NCBI RefSeq assembly: GCF_002838835.1
Contig: NZ_NHPP01000011.1
Location: forward strand, 62,001 to 126,000
DNA length: 64,000 bases
Source: Siphonobacter sp. SORGH_AS_0500
Lineage (GTDB): Bacteria > Bacteroidota > Bacteroidia > Cytophagales > Spirosomataceae
Reading direction: 5' to 3'
A program made the position numbers and the translations under genes. Shown piece by piece: positions 55,057-63,935 of this stretch; position 1 is the first letter of the stretch; every line of letters starts with the position of its first letter. The notes under the pieces were generated by a model that made no database searches, was not told the DNA's origin, and saw only the letters and a program-made list of their open reading frames with translations.

Positions 55057-56901
55057 TTACTTCTTCGGTTGCTTGTCCGGCATGGGGGTACCATTGACCA
55101 AAGTCGTAGTCGAAACGATGCTGCGATGGCCTGCGGGCGTTACCACAATCGTTTTCAAATCAACCCGGCGATTCTGTGGAATCGTTAATGAAATGGGCTT
55201 TGAATAGGGATACGTTGCTTCACTGGGCATATACCCGTCAATCGTGTAGTAAATTTTGGCCCCTTCTACGGGAGCTTTCAGGTTAATCGTAAACTGACTT
55301 CCCCGAAGCGTATCCTCTTTCGGCATTCCAATCGCATCCGGTACCCGGAAGTATAAATTCCGTTTTTCCAGCTTGCGTAAATAGACGGGTAAGCGTTGTT
55401 CTGAAAACTCCGTGAAATCCTTACGATTTAAGGGAGACCAGGCTACTTCGGCCAGAGCCATTGCTCGGGGGAAATACATGTACTGAGCTTTACCCGCCGT
55501 TGGAATATATTCTGTCCATAAATTAGCTTGAACGCCTTTGATGTGCTTCTGCTGCTCAGCCGTCAGCTCTTTTGGCGTTGGGTTATAAGAATATACTTTT
55601 TCCAGCGGTAAAAATCCGCCAATGGCCAGTGGCTCCTGTTTGCGATCTTTGCTTTGGTAATGATCGATGTACACATACCCATTGGGTGACATGATTACGT
55701 CGTGATTTTCCTTCGCTGCCGCAATTCCACCTTCTTCACCCCGCCAGCTCATCACCGTTGCGTTGGGGGCCAACCCTCCTTCCAGAATTTCGTCCCAGCC
55801 AATGATGTTACGACCTTTTGAGTTTAGGAATTTTTCGATCCGGCGAATAAAATAACTCTGTAAGCCGTGCTCATCTTTCAGGTTTTCTTTCTTGATCAGA
55901 TTCTGACAAAACTCCGATTCCTTCCAGCGATCCTTCGGACATTCATCTCCACCAATGTGAATGTAGGGCGAAGGGAAGATGTCCATTACTTCTGTTAAAA
56001 CATTTTCCAGAAACTGGAAGGTTTCTTCTTTCGGGCAGAACACGTCTTTATGCACCCCCCAGGTCGTCTGAACTTTGAACGGGCCGGGCGTGCAGCCTAA
56101 TTCGGGATAAGCCGCCAAAGCCGCCGTGGCGTGACCGGGCAACTCAATCTCAGGAATGACGGTAATGTGTCGTTCTGCCGCATATTTTACCACCTCACGG
56201 GCTTCATCCTGCGTGTAAAAACCGCCGTATTTAATCCCATCAAATTGCTGAGGCATGCGGTCTCCGTAAGCTCCAATGAGGGTTTCATCCCGGTAAGCTC
56301 CGACCTGAGTTAGCTTCGGGTATTTTTTGATTTCTAATCTCCAGCCCTGGTCTTCTGTTAAATGCCAGTGAAAACGGTTGAATTTCAGCATTGCCATTTC
56401 ATCAATCATCTGCTTGATAAACGAAAGCGGCATGTAATGGCGACCCACATCCATCATTAATCCCCGGTACCCGAAACGCGGATGATCTTCGATGGTAACA
56501 GATGCTATTTCGGGTTTAGCATCGCCCGTAATCAATTGCATTACCGACTGTAATCCGTAAAACAAGCCCGCATCTTTACCCGAAATCTGTACACTCTGTG
56601 GGGTAGCTTTTAGCTCATAGCCTTCAGCGGGTAAACCCGTCTTTTCAATAAAGGCTATATAATTTGAAGCGGGAGCTTTACTGACGATTTTCAATTCAGC
56701 ACCCGTCCGTTTCTTCAGGTATTGATTAAGCAAACCCGCCAGACGTTTTGCTTCGGGCGTAGAAGCTACCACCTGCGTTTGATTCGTAAACTGAAACTTA
56801 CCCGACCCCTGCTGCAGAGAAACGGGCTGGGGAATAATGGACTGACCAAAAGAGGTTAGGCTGGCCGCCGCCAAAAAGGCTGAAAGAATAAAACGTTTCA
56901 T
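55057..56901 (-). CDS. Beta-N-acetylhexosaminidase (GH20)
   Basis: A 614-residue exported GH20 enzyme: signal peptide ending LTSFGQ, a GH20b domain, the TIM barrel with MMDVGRHYMPLSFIKQMIDEM, FHWHLTEDQGWRLEIKKYP, and the catalytic Asp-Glu pair in HIGGDECPKDRW near residue 320. A chitobiase-type C-terminal piece (IYYTIDGYMPS) follows the barrel. It removes terminal GlcNAc/GalNAc from glycans or chitooligosaccharides by substrate-assisted catalysis. It lies downstream of the glycosylasparaginase gene on the same strand (144-bp gap), probably one operon. Confidence 0.95.
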   Translation of the reverse strand: MKRFILSAFLAAASLTSFGQSIIPQPVSLQQGSGKFQFTNQTQVVASTPEAKRLAGLLNQYLKKRTGAELKIVSKAPASNYIAFIEKTGLPAEGYELKATPQSVQISGKDAGLFYGLQSVMQLITGDAKPEIASVTIEDHPRFGYRGLMMDVGRHYMPLSFIKQMIDEMAMLKFNRFHWHLTEDQGWRLEIKKYPKLTQVGAYRDETLIGAYGDRMPQQFDGIKYGGFYTQDEAREVVKYAAERHITVIPEIELPGHATAALAAYPELGCTPGPFKVQTTWGVHKDVFCPKEETFQFLENVLTEVMDIFPSPYIHIGGDECPKDRWKESEFCQNLIKKENLKDEHGLQSYFIRRIEKFLNSKGRNIIGWDEILEGGLAPNATVMSWRGEEGGIAAAKENHDVIMSPNGYVYIDHYQSKDRKQEPLAIGGFLPLEKVYSYNPTPKELTAEQQKHIKGVQANLWTEYIPTAGKAQYMYFPRAMALAEVAWSPLNRKDFTEFSEQRLPVYLRKLEKRNLYFRVPDAIGMPKEDTLRGSQFTINLKAPVEGAKIYYTIDGYMPSEATYPYSKPISLTIPQNRRVDLKTIVVTPAGHRSIVSTTTLVNGTPMPDKQPKK

Positions 56902-57045
56902 GAAAAAGAGGTTTCTTTCCCTGCTCGGCAGGGCTTTTGACCATCAAGATAAGTGATGAATAAGTCGAGGTTGATGAAGTATTTTTAGGTTAACCCTGAG
57001 CAAACGATTGTACTAAGCAGAACAAACGGTTGCACAATTTTTACC

Positions 57046-58089
57046 TTATTTGTAATAGCTCTCCGCCATAAAGACTTTTCCACCATCATCGGCTTTGGTG
57101 ACGGCATAGCTGAAGCCTTTGTTCACGGAGTAAGCTCCTACCTCACCCTGAAGGTTAATGGCAATAAAACCTACCTGGAAATCTTTGGCCTTTTTAGGAT
57201 TAATCTTCACCAAACGCTCCACGGCTTTCTTGCAGGCCTCCATCGGCGTTGCTCCATTTCGCATGAACTCCACCACAAGGTGAGTACCTCCCAGTCGGAT
57301 TACTTCTTCACCCTGCCCGGACGAGGTCGCCGCACCGACTTCACCATCCACATATAAGCCCGCACCAATAATGGGTGAATCACCAATGCGACCCCGCATT
57401 TTGAAGGCCATACCGCTGGTCGTGCAAGAGCCAGAAAGACGGCCTTTGGCATCCATGGCAACGGTTCCCATTGTATCATGGTTGAACGAACCATCTTCAA
57501 ACTGATTCGGAGCAAAAGGGCCTCCGGCAGCACGCTTGGGAGTTTTCCCCTGTTGCTGCTCAATATTCATCAGCGGCTTATACTCCGATTTCTTCAGCCA
57601 TTCTTTGTACGATTTCTCTGCATCAGCCGAGAGTTTATCTTCTTCAAGTTTAAAGCCATTTGCTACGGCAAATTGCTGGGCTCCCTCTCCAATCAGCATG
57701 ACGTGTGGCGTCGTTTCCATCACTTTACGAGCAACTGAGATGGGATGAAGAATTCGCTCCAGACCCGCTACTGATCCGCAATCGTACTTTTCATTCATGA
57801 TGCAGGCATCCAGCGTGACATGCCCCTCGCGGTCGGGATTGCCGCCCAGCCCCACACAACAACTGATTTCTTTTTCGATGGATTTAGCCGACTCTTCTAC
57901 GGCATCCAGAGCATACCCACCGGGTTTAAGCACTTTCCAGGCCACTGCATTAACCGCTAATCCGCTGTCCCAGGTTGAAACGACGATGGGTTTAACGGCA
58001 GCCGCTTTAGGCAAGGCAAATAAAGAACGTACTGGACTTAAGGATACGGCTAAAGTAGACCAGCGAAGAAAGGAACGACGCGTTGTCAT
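57046..58089 (-). CDS. N4-(beta-N-acetylglucosaminyl)-L-asparaginase (glycosylasparaginase)
   Basis: A 347-residue Ntn-hydrolase precursor. The N terminus MTTRRSFLRWSTLAVSLSPV looks like a twin-arginine signal. The autocleavage/catalytic region HDTMGTVAMD near residue 206 has the nucleophilic Thr, and SCTTSGMAFKMRGRIGDSPIIGAG follows (split here as SCTTSGMAFK and RGRIGDSPIIGAG). The enzyme cuts the GlcNAc-Asn bond, the last step of N-glycoprotein breakdown. Its operon partner GH20 removes GlcNAc residues, and the divergent ROK-GH29 pair completes an N-glycan theme. It starts 335 bp from the ROK gene. Confidence 0.93.
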   Translation of the reverse strand: MTTRRSFLRWSTLAVSLSPVRSLFALPKAAAVKPIVVSTWDSGLAVNAVAWKVLKPGGYALDAVEESAKSIEKEISCCVGLGGNPDREGHVTLDACIMNEKYDCGSVAGLERILHPISVARKVMETTPHVMLIGEGAQQFAVANGFKLEEDKLSADAEKSYKEWLKKSEYKPLMNIEQQQGKTPKRAAGGPFAPNQFEDGSFNHDTMGTVAMDAKGRLSGSCTTSGMAFKMRGRIGDSPIIGAGLYVDGEVGAATSSGQGEEVIRLGGTHLVVEFMRNGATPMEACKKAVERLVKINPKKAKDFQVGFIAINLQGEVGAYSVNKGFSYAVTKADDGGKVFMAESYYK

Positions 58090-58290
58090 GTGGTGTAGAG
58101 AAGTGATAGAGTGTACAGTGAAATGTTATAAAATTCTGTAAATCAGCCAAAAACAAAATCTTTAAACAATCTATAGCGTAAATTTTATAGATTCGTTTTA
58201 TGGAAATTGATGGATGCCGATGGTTACCGTGTGAAATTTTAATGTGAAGATGAAGAATACTTTTCTGACATTTCCTATAAAATCGACCAC

Positions 58291-58343
58291 ATTGTAAATA
58301 ATTTGTTAATATTTTTATAAAACAAGTGTTTATTTACAATAAA
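58291..58343. promoter_or_regulatory. Operator-like inverted repeat in the divergent promoter region
   Basis: ATTGTAAATAA at 58291-58301 and its exact complement TTATTTACAAT at 58330-58340 are 28 bp apart in the AT-rich gap between the glycosylasparaginase and ROK genes. The right half is itself a smaller palindrome, TTTATT-TAC-AATAAA (58329-58343). ROK repressors such as NagC and Mlc bind TTATTT/AAATAA-like sites (established for E. coli), so this is a plausible site for the adjacent ROK protein. Confidence 0.5.
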
Positions 58344-58426
58344 TTTTTAAAAAGTAGTCTATTACTATCGTCCCACTGGTTTCCAACAAAATTATTTGAA
58401 ATCTATCGCTCTAAATCATTACTGTG

Positions 58427-59656
58427 ATGTATGTGTCTCCACCCGATGAAGAAATTGAATCCAAAAAAAGTGTAGTTGATTACAAGAAAAGCGTTTCCCG
58501 CCGGGGCGTTTTGGCTGAATTGTATCAATCGGAAGTTTCTACACTGGCTCAGCTAGCCAAAAGCCTGCACAGCAGCGTTCCTTCCATTACCAATATTGTT
58601 GAAGAACTGGTAAACGAAAAGTGGGTTAGCACTTTCGGCACTGCCGTAGGAAATCACGGTCGCCGCCCGGTTTTGTTCGGACTTAATGTTCAGGATAAAT
58701 ACGTCGTTGCCCTAGACATCAGCACGCATGATACCAAAGTGGTCATCATGAATCTTCAGCGGGAAGTTATCTTTAGAAAAGACATCAAATTAGGTCTGGA
58801 AGATAACCCTCGTTTTGCCAAAGCGTTGTTGGAATTCACCCGCCAAGCCCTCGAAGAATCACAGGTCGAAGCCTCTCATTTTGTAGCCATTGGCATTTCC
58901 ATGCCCGGTCTGATTCAGTTTCAGACGGGCACGAACATGACTTATCGGCGAATTAATCAGGAAGAAAAACCGCTCAGTACCCTGATCTCTGAAGAGTTTA
59001 ATCTGCCTGTTTTCGTAATTAATGATACCAAAGCCACCGTTTTGGGCGAACACCGATTCGGGCTGGCTCGCGGCAAAAAACACGTACTGGCCATTAACAT
59101 CGACTGGGGCGTTGGCTTAGGTATTATTCTGAACGGTGAAATTTTCCAGGGAGCTTCCGGGTTTGCGGGCGAGCTAGGTCACATTCAGATGGATCCCGAT
59201 GGCGAGTTATGCCACTGCGGTAAAGTAGGTTGCCTCGATACCATTACTTCGGCCCGTTCGCTCATTCGCCGGGTGCAACGCGGACTGAACGAAGGACGAG
59301 TTTCGAAGCTTTCCGCATATATGGATCATATCGAAGACATTGATATCGAGATGATTATTGAAGCCGCTCTGGAAGGAGATGCTTTTGCCATCGATATTCT
59401 TTTTGATGTGGGCACGGTATTAGGCAAAGGCCTTTCCATGGCTGTTCACTTATTCAATCCCGAGATTGTGATTGTAGACGGAATTGTGGTAAAAGCCGAT
59501 CAGTTTATTACTAATCCGATTGGTCAGGCGATCAATAAATATTGCCTGAGCGATTTCAGAAATGATTTAAGTATTGAAATTTCCCAGCTTGGCGAAAGGG
59601 CCAAATGGATTGGCATTCACATCTACGTGATGGATCAGTTACTGGCTACAATATAA
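58427..59656 (+). CDS. ROK-family transcriptional regulator / sugar kinase homologue
   Basis: About 409 residues starting at ATG 58427 (a GTG one codon before is possible). An N-terminal winged helix (SRRGVLAELYQSEVSTLAQLAKSL, SVPSITNIVEELVNEKW) precedes a ROK domain: ALDISTHDTKVVIM, VINDTKATVLGEHRFG, GELGHIQMDPDGE and the zinc-binding CHCGKVGCLD near 265. This is the NagC/XylR layout: sugar-responsive repression. The gene lies head-to-head with the glycosylasparaginase-GH20 operon and 67 bp before a GH29 fucosidase, so it likely controls both. Confidence 0.9.
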   Translation: MYVSPPDEEIESKKSVVDYKKSVSRRGVLAELYQSEVSTLAQLAKSLHSSVPSITNIVEELVNEKWVSTFGTAVGNHGRRPVLFGLNVQDKYVVALDISTHDTKVVIMNLQREVIFRKDIKLGLEDNPRFAKALLEFTRQALEESQVEASHFVAIGISMPGLIQFQTGTNMTYRRINQEEKPLSTLISEEFNLPVFVINDTKATVLGEHRFGLARGKKHVLAINIDWGVGLGIILNGEIFQGASGFAGELGHIQMDPDGELCHCGKVGCLDTITSARSLIRRVQRGLNEGRVSKLSAYMDHIEDIDIEMIIEAALEGDAFAIDILFDVGTVLGKGLSMAVHLFNPEIVIVDGIVVKADQFITNPIGQAINKYCLSDFRNDLSIEISQLGERAKWIGIHIYVMDQLLATI

Positions 59657-59723
59657 CCCTTTATCCCCCCGCCGTTCGGATTTTCTCAGGAGAATTCGGA
59701 CGGTATTTTTCTCTTTCTTCCAG

Positions 59724-61133
59724 ATGAAACGTTTGATTACCACTCTTTTGCTGGCCGCTACCACTCCCTTACTAGCCCAGCAACATTCCGAGCAAAGCTT
59801 CGGTTACGTCGCTCCCAAGGATCCCGCCGTTCAGCAAAAACTAAAGCAATGGCAGGGAATTAAGTTTGGCTTACTGATGCACTGGGGTACCTATAGCCAA
59901 TGGGGCATTGTGGAATCCTGGTCATTATGCCCGGAAGACGAAGGATGGTGCGAACGTAAAGGACCCTATTCTAAAGACTGGTACGAGTATAAAAAAGCTT
60001 ACGAAGCCATTCCTCAGCAGTTTAACCCCGTTAAATTTAACCCTGATCGCTGGGCAACGGCGGCTAAAAATGCCGGGATGAAATACGTGGTGTTCACCAC
60101 CAAGCATCACGACGGATTCTGTATGTTTGATACTAAACAGACGGATTACAAGATTACTAACACGCCTTTCGGCACGAATCCTAAAGCGAACGTAGCGAAG
60201 GAAGTTTTTAAATCTTTCCGCGATCAGGGATTTATGGTAGGGGCGTATTTCTCCAAACCCGACTGGCATACGGATGATTACTGGTGGAGTTACTTTCCTC
60301 CGAAAGATCGCAATTCCAGTTACGCCCCTAAAAAGTATCCTGAAAAGTGGAATAAATTCAAGCAATTCACGTACAATCAGATCGAAGAGTTAATGTCTGA
60401 TTACGGGAAAATGGACATTCTCTGGCTGGATGGCGGTTGGGTAAGACCCTTTAGCACGATTGATTCGACCGTTAGCTGGCAGAAAACCATTCCGTTCGAT
60501 CAGGACATTGACATGGCCAATATTGCAAAAATGGCTCGCAGTCATCAACCCGGATTGTTAGTGGTGGATCGGACGGTAACGGGCGAATATGAGAATTACG
60601 TTACCCCTGAGCAATCCATTCCTGACAAGGCTCTTCCTTTCCCCTGGGAGAGTTGCATGACCATGGGCGATTCCTGGAGTTACATTCCAAAAGAAAATTT
60701 CAAATCCACTCGCAAGCTGATTCATACACTGGTAGACATCGTCTCGAAAGGTGGTAACCTCTTGCTGAACGTAGCCCCCGGACCCGACGGCGAATGGCAC
60801 GAAGAAGCCTATCAGCGGCTTGAAGAGATTGGGAAATGGATGAACGTAAACGGCGAAGCGATCTACGAAACTACAGCCGTGTCTCCGTATCAGTCTGGCA
60901 AGTGGGCGTATACGCAGAAGGGCTCAACGATGTATGCATTGTACCGGGCAGAAGAAGGCGAGAAATTACCCGCTTCACTGGAGATTCCCGTGCTGGAAAA
61001 AGGGCAATCCGTTCAGTTACTGGGTTCTAAAGAATCTCTGAAATCGAAAGACAAAACCGTAACGCTGTCAGACTCTTTCCGTAAGAAAGTAAAAGAAAGC
61101 CCGGTGTATGTCTTTAAGTTAATGAAAAAGTAA
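59724..61133 (+). CDS. Secreted alpha-L-fucosidase (GH29), short form
   Basis: A 469-residue GH29 enzyme with signal peptide ending PLLAQ. FGLLMHWGTYSQWGIVESWS, VFTTKHHDGFCMFDTKQTDY, the nucleophile Asp in MDILWLDGGWV near residue 235, and GNLLLNVAPGPDG follow in order. It lacks the discoidin domains of the longer GH29 at 21756, so it probably acts on small or soluble fucosides. It shares a transcription unit with the ROK regulator and ends at a terminator. Confidence 0.94.
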   Translation: MKRLITTLLLAATTPLLAQQHSEQSFGYVAPKDPAVQQKLKQWQGIKFGLLMHWGTYSQWGIVESWSLCPEDEGWCERKGPYSKDWYEYKKAYEAIPQQFNPVKFNPDRWATAAKNAGMKYVVFTTKHHDGFCMFDTKQTDYKITNTPFGTNPKANVAKEVFKSFRDQGFMVGAYFSKPDWHTDDYWWSYFPPKDRNSSYAPKKYPEKWNKFKQFTYNQIEELMSDYGKMDILWLDGGWVRPFSTIDSTVSWQKTIPFDQDIDMANIAKMARSHQPGLLVVDRTVTGEYENYVTPEQSIPDKALPFPWESCMTMGDSWSYIPKENFKSTRKLIHTLVDIVSKGGNLLLNVAPGPDGEWHEEAYQRLEEIGKWMNVNGEAIYETTAVSPYQSGKWAYTQKGSTMYALYRAEEGEKLPASLEIPVLEKGQSVQLLGSKESLKSKDKTVTLSDSFRKKVKESPVYVFKLMKK

Positions 61134-61171
61134 TACTTCGGGCGTAAACGTTTTCCGGGTGGATACGTTAT

Positions 61172-61212
61172 AAAAAGGGTATAGAATGTTCTGCATTTTA
61201 TACCCTTTTTTT
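61172..61212 (+). terminator. Terminator after the GH29 gene
   Basis: AAAAAGGGTATA and TATACCCTTTTT form a 12-bp stem across a 15-nt loop, with a T7 tract. Confidence 0.9.
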
Positions 61213-61232
61213 ATGAACAAAACTCTGACCCA

Positions 61233-62129
61233 GTGATCCTATTGTTCCGTTTGTTTTTGCTTCGAATAGTAGTAGGTATACCATTCCTTTTTCTCTTTTC
61301 AGGTTGTTTCGAACACCGACGTTACTCCCGGCGGGAAATTCGTAAAGATTTGATTGAGAAAGGCATTCCGGTAAAAATCGTGTATTACGATACGCTGGGA
61401 CGGACCATTCGCTACCTGAAAATCGGCTCGGATACCTTACCCCGGAAGATGGTATTGATGCACGGTTCGCCCAGTTCACTGGAAGGCTTACGTTCGTATC
61501 TGAACGACCCCGATTTACAGAAAAGTACGCAGCTCATTGCTCCCGACCGACCAGGGTATGGGGAATCGGATTATGGCTGGGGAGAGAAGTTCATTGGGCA
61601 ACAATCGGCGGTATTAACTAAAATGCTCTGGCAAATTCAGGACAAACGTCCGACGTTACTGTTCGGAACTTCGTACGGAGCGACAGTAGCGGCCCGCGTG
61701 GCAATGGATCATCCCGATTACTTTGATCGCTTATTACTCGTTTGTGGTTCGTACAAACCCGGAGCCGAACGCATTTATCCGATCTCTAAACTTGTTCCCA
61801 TTTTCTCCGCCTGGATTCCCGGATTTATTCACGTAGCCGACGACGAAAAGCAGAATCATTACCCGCATTTAGTAAGCATGGTTTCCCTCTGGAAAAAGAT
61901 TCACATTCCAGTTACGATGGTGCATGGGTTGGAAGATCGGTTGTTATATCCTGAGAATCCCATTTGGGCAGCCCGGCAGTTGACGCAGTCGCCACAGGTG
62001 GAAGTGATTTACCTGGCGAACCAGCGACACGGCATTATGTGGACCGCTCGTCCCCGCATTAAATCGCTAATGATTCGGGAACTGGATCGGTTGACAAACC
62101 CTGACCCGATGGTTATGTCTCATGAATAA
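61233..62129 (+). CDS. Alpha/beta-hydrolase lipoprotein
   Basis: 298 residues from a GTG start: a lipoprotein signal (FLFLFSGC, Cys near 25), the oxyanion HGSPSS near 78, the nucleophile elbow GTSYGA near 148, an acidic residue in HGLEDRLLYP and a catalytic His in NQRHGIMW. A conventional serine hydrolase fold; the substrate is unknown. An ATG at 61213 is out of frame. It lies alone between a terminator and a 217-bp gap. Confidence 0.85.
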   Translation: MILLFRLFLLRIVVGIPFLFLFSGCFEHRRYSRREIRKDLIEKGIPVKIVYYDTLGRTIRYLKIGSDTLPRKMVLMHGSPSSLEGLRSYLNDPDLQKSTQLIAPDRPGYGESDYGWGEKFIGQQSAVLTKMLWQIQDKRPTLLFGTSYGATVAARVAMDHPDYFDRLLLVCGSYKPGAERIYPISKLVPIFSAWIPGFIHVADDEKQNHYPHLVSMVSLWKKIHIPVTMVHGLEDRLLYPENPIWAARQLTQSPQVEVIYLANQRHGIMWTARPRIKSLMIRELDRLTNPDPMVMSHE

Positions 62130-62346
62130 TCCCGCTGAATACTTGGATTACTTGACCCCTAAAATTCGTTAGTAAGGTATTTATGTGGTCTGGACGGCCC
62201 CAGATGTAATTCAATAGAATTTATTTTCTGTTCGAAATCATAACCCCATATTATAACCCCATCGAGGTTATTAAAAGTAACTACCTCCTCCGAGTTTTTT
62301 CACAAAAATTCCAGCCTTTCATTTTTCCTGCTATAGTTTTGTACCC

Positions 62347-62736
62347 ATGAATTCAACGTTACGGAAACTCAGTGTGTACTTGCTGACATCGCTTCTGATG
62401 TTACGCACGCTCGTAGTCCCCGTTATTTTGGTTGACTTCGAGTTAAGGAGGGATTACATCGCTCACTACCTCTGCGAAAACCGTTCTCATCCCGAGTTAC
62501 ATTGTGATGGCAAGTGTTACCTGGCTAAAAAGTTAAAAGCCACTCAGGAGCACCAAGAACGAGAAGCAGGCTCCCGTCTCGTGCAGCAATTGCTGGAACT
62601 TCCGGCATCGATTGCTTCGCTGGAAATCCGTTTTGAGCCCGCCGTTTTTGCTGAGTTACGTTCCGACCTTCCCCCTTATCAGCTCCCGGCCTATTCTTCC
62701 TTCCTGTCGGCCTGTTTCCGTCCTCCCCAAGCATAA
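62347..62736 (+). CDS. Small membrane-anchored Cys-motif protein
   Basis: A 129-residue protein with an N-terminal membrane segment (LSVYLLTSLLMLRTLVVPVILV) followed by YLCENRSHPELHCDGKCYL, a Cys-x(11)-Cys-x3-Cys motif that recurs in Bacteroidota proteins encoded beside metal or haem-related loci. The three cysteines and His could bind a metal. Function unknown. It is 94 bp upstream of a diheme peroxidase gene on the same strand and is likely part of that locus. Confidence 0.7.
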   Translation: MNSTLRKLSVYLLTSLLMLRTLVVPVILVDFELRRDYIAHYLCENRSHPELHCDGKCYLAKKLKATQEHQEREAGSRLVQQLLELPASIASLEIRFEPAVFAELRSDLPPYQLPAYSSFLSACFRPPQA

Positions 62737-62830
62737 GCTTTCGTTACTGCTCTGACTTTGAATGAAAAACGTTCGTTTTTCCTGATTTGCTGCGTCTCGA
62801 AGGTTCGTTCACCTCTTTATTTTCTTGACT

Positions 62831-63916
62831 ATGAGAAAAGTATTCCTGCTTTTCCTCATTCTGTCGGCTTGTTCCAAAGGGACTTCGCCTTCAGAACCTA
62901 TGCCCCTGTTTTCAGTACCTAAAAACTTTCCGGCACCCGTTTATCCGATTGACCAGAAACCGCTGTCGGAAGCAGGCGTCGCTTTAGGGAAACAGCTTTT
63001 CTACGACGGTATTCTCTCGCGGGACAGCACCATTGCCTGTGGCGAATGTCACCGGCAGTATTACGCCTTCACCCACCACTTGCATGAGTTAAGTCACGGC
63101 ATTGATAACCGGATTGGCCTGCGGAATTCGCTGGCTCTTCAGAATCTGGCCTGGCAAAAGCATTACATGTGGGACGGAGCCGTCGAAGATCTGAATAAAC
63201 AGGCCATCGTACCCATTACGCATCCCGATGAAATGGATGATACCATGGAAAACGTAGTCAATAAACTAAAACGGACGAAGGGTTACCCACCGTTATTCAA
63301 GCAGGCTTACGGAACGGAAGACATTACGGCTGAAAAAATGCTGGATGCCCTCACCCAGTTCATGTTAACCTTCGTTTCAGCTAACTCCCGGTATGATAAG
63401 TACATTCGCAAGGAAGGCGAAACGTTGACGGCAACCGAACTTGAGGGCCTGAAGCTCTTCGAAAGTAAAGGCTGCAAAAGTTGCCACGCGGGAGAACTAT
63501 TCACCGACGGTAGCTTCCGAAATAACGGCTTACCCAAATACGAACGAACCAAAATTGTGTACGTCAACGGCAAACCGACCCTTCAAATGGTGGTCGACGA
63601 GGGCCGGTATGCCGTCACGAAGCAGGAAAGCGACCGCTTCAAATTCAAGGTTCCCAGTTTGCGAAACATCGCCGAAAGCTTACCCTACACGCACGATGGT
63701 CGCTTTATAAATCTGGACGAAATGCTCGAACATTATTCGTCCGGGGTACAGGATACACCTACTCTTGATCCTTTACTCAAGCAAAATGGCAAACTGGGCA
63801 TTCCATTAACCGCCGATGAAAAGCAGAAAATCATCGCTTTTCTACGTACCCTTAGTGATCCTGAATTTTTGAAAAATCAGCGTTTTGCCGAACCTCCGGG
63901 CTTTCCGGTTCGGTGA
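62831..63916 (+). CDS. Diheme cytochrome c peroxidase / MauG-MbnH family lipoprotein
   Basis: From ATG 62831 (an in-frame TTG two codons before is less likely), 361 residues: lipoprotein signal (LILSAC), two c-type haem sites CGECH near residue 72 and CKSCH near 218, and the conserved LRNSLALQNLAWQKHYMWDG, THPDEM and VPSLRNIAESLPYTHDGRF. These are bacterial cytochrome c peroxidase/MauG hallmarks. Members either reduce peroxide or modify partner proteins by tryptophan oxidation. The next reading frame encodes another lipoprotein and the preceding gene a Cys-rich protein, which would fit an MbnH-MbnP-like copper locus, but the partner is cut off by the window end. Confidence 0.93.
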   Translation: MRKVFLLFLILSACSKGTSPSEPMPLFSVPKNFPAPVYPIDQKPLSEAGVALGKQLFYDGILSRDSTIACGECHRQYYAFTHHLHELSHGIDNRIGLRNSLALQNLAWQKHYMWDGAVEDLNKQAIVPITHPDEMDDTMENVVNKLKRTKGYPPLFKQAYGTEDITAEKMLDALTQFMLTFVSANSRYDKYIRKEGETLTATELEGLKLFESKGCKSCHAGELFTDGSFRNNGLPKYERTKIVYVNGKPTLQMVVDEGRYAVTKQESDRFKFKVPSLRNIAESLPYTHDGRFINLDEMLEHYSSGVQDTPTLDPLLKQNGKLGIPLTADEKQKIIAFLRTLSDPEFLKNQRFAEPPGFPVR

Positions 63917-63935
63917 GACTTTATCTCATATTCAC

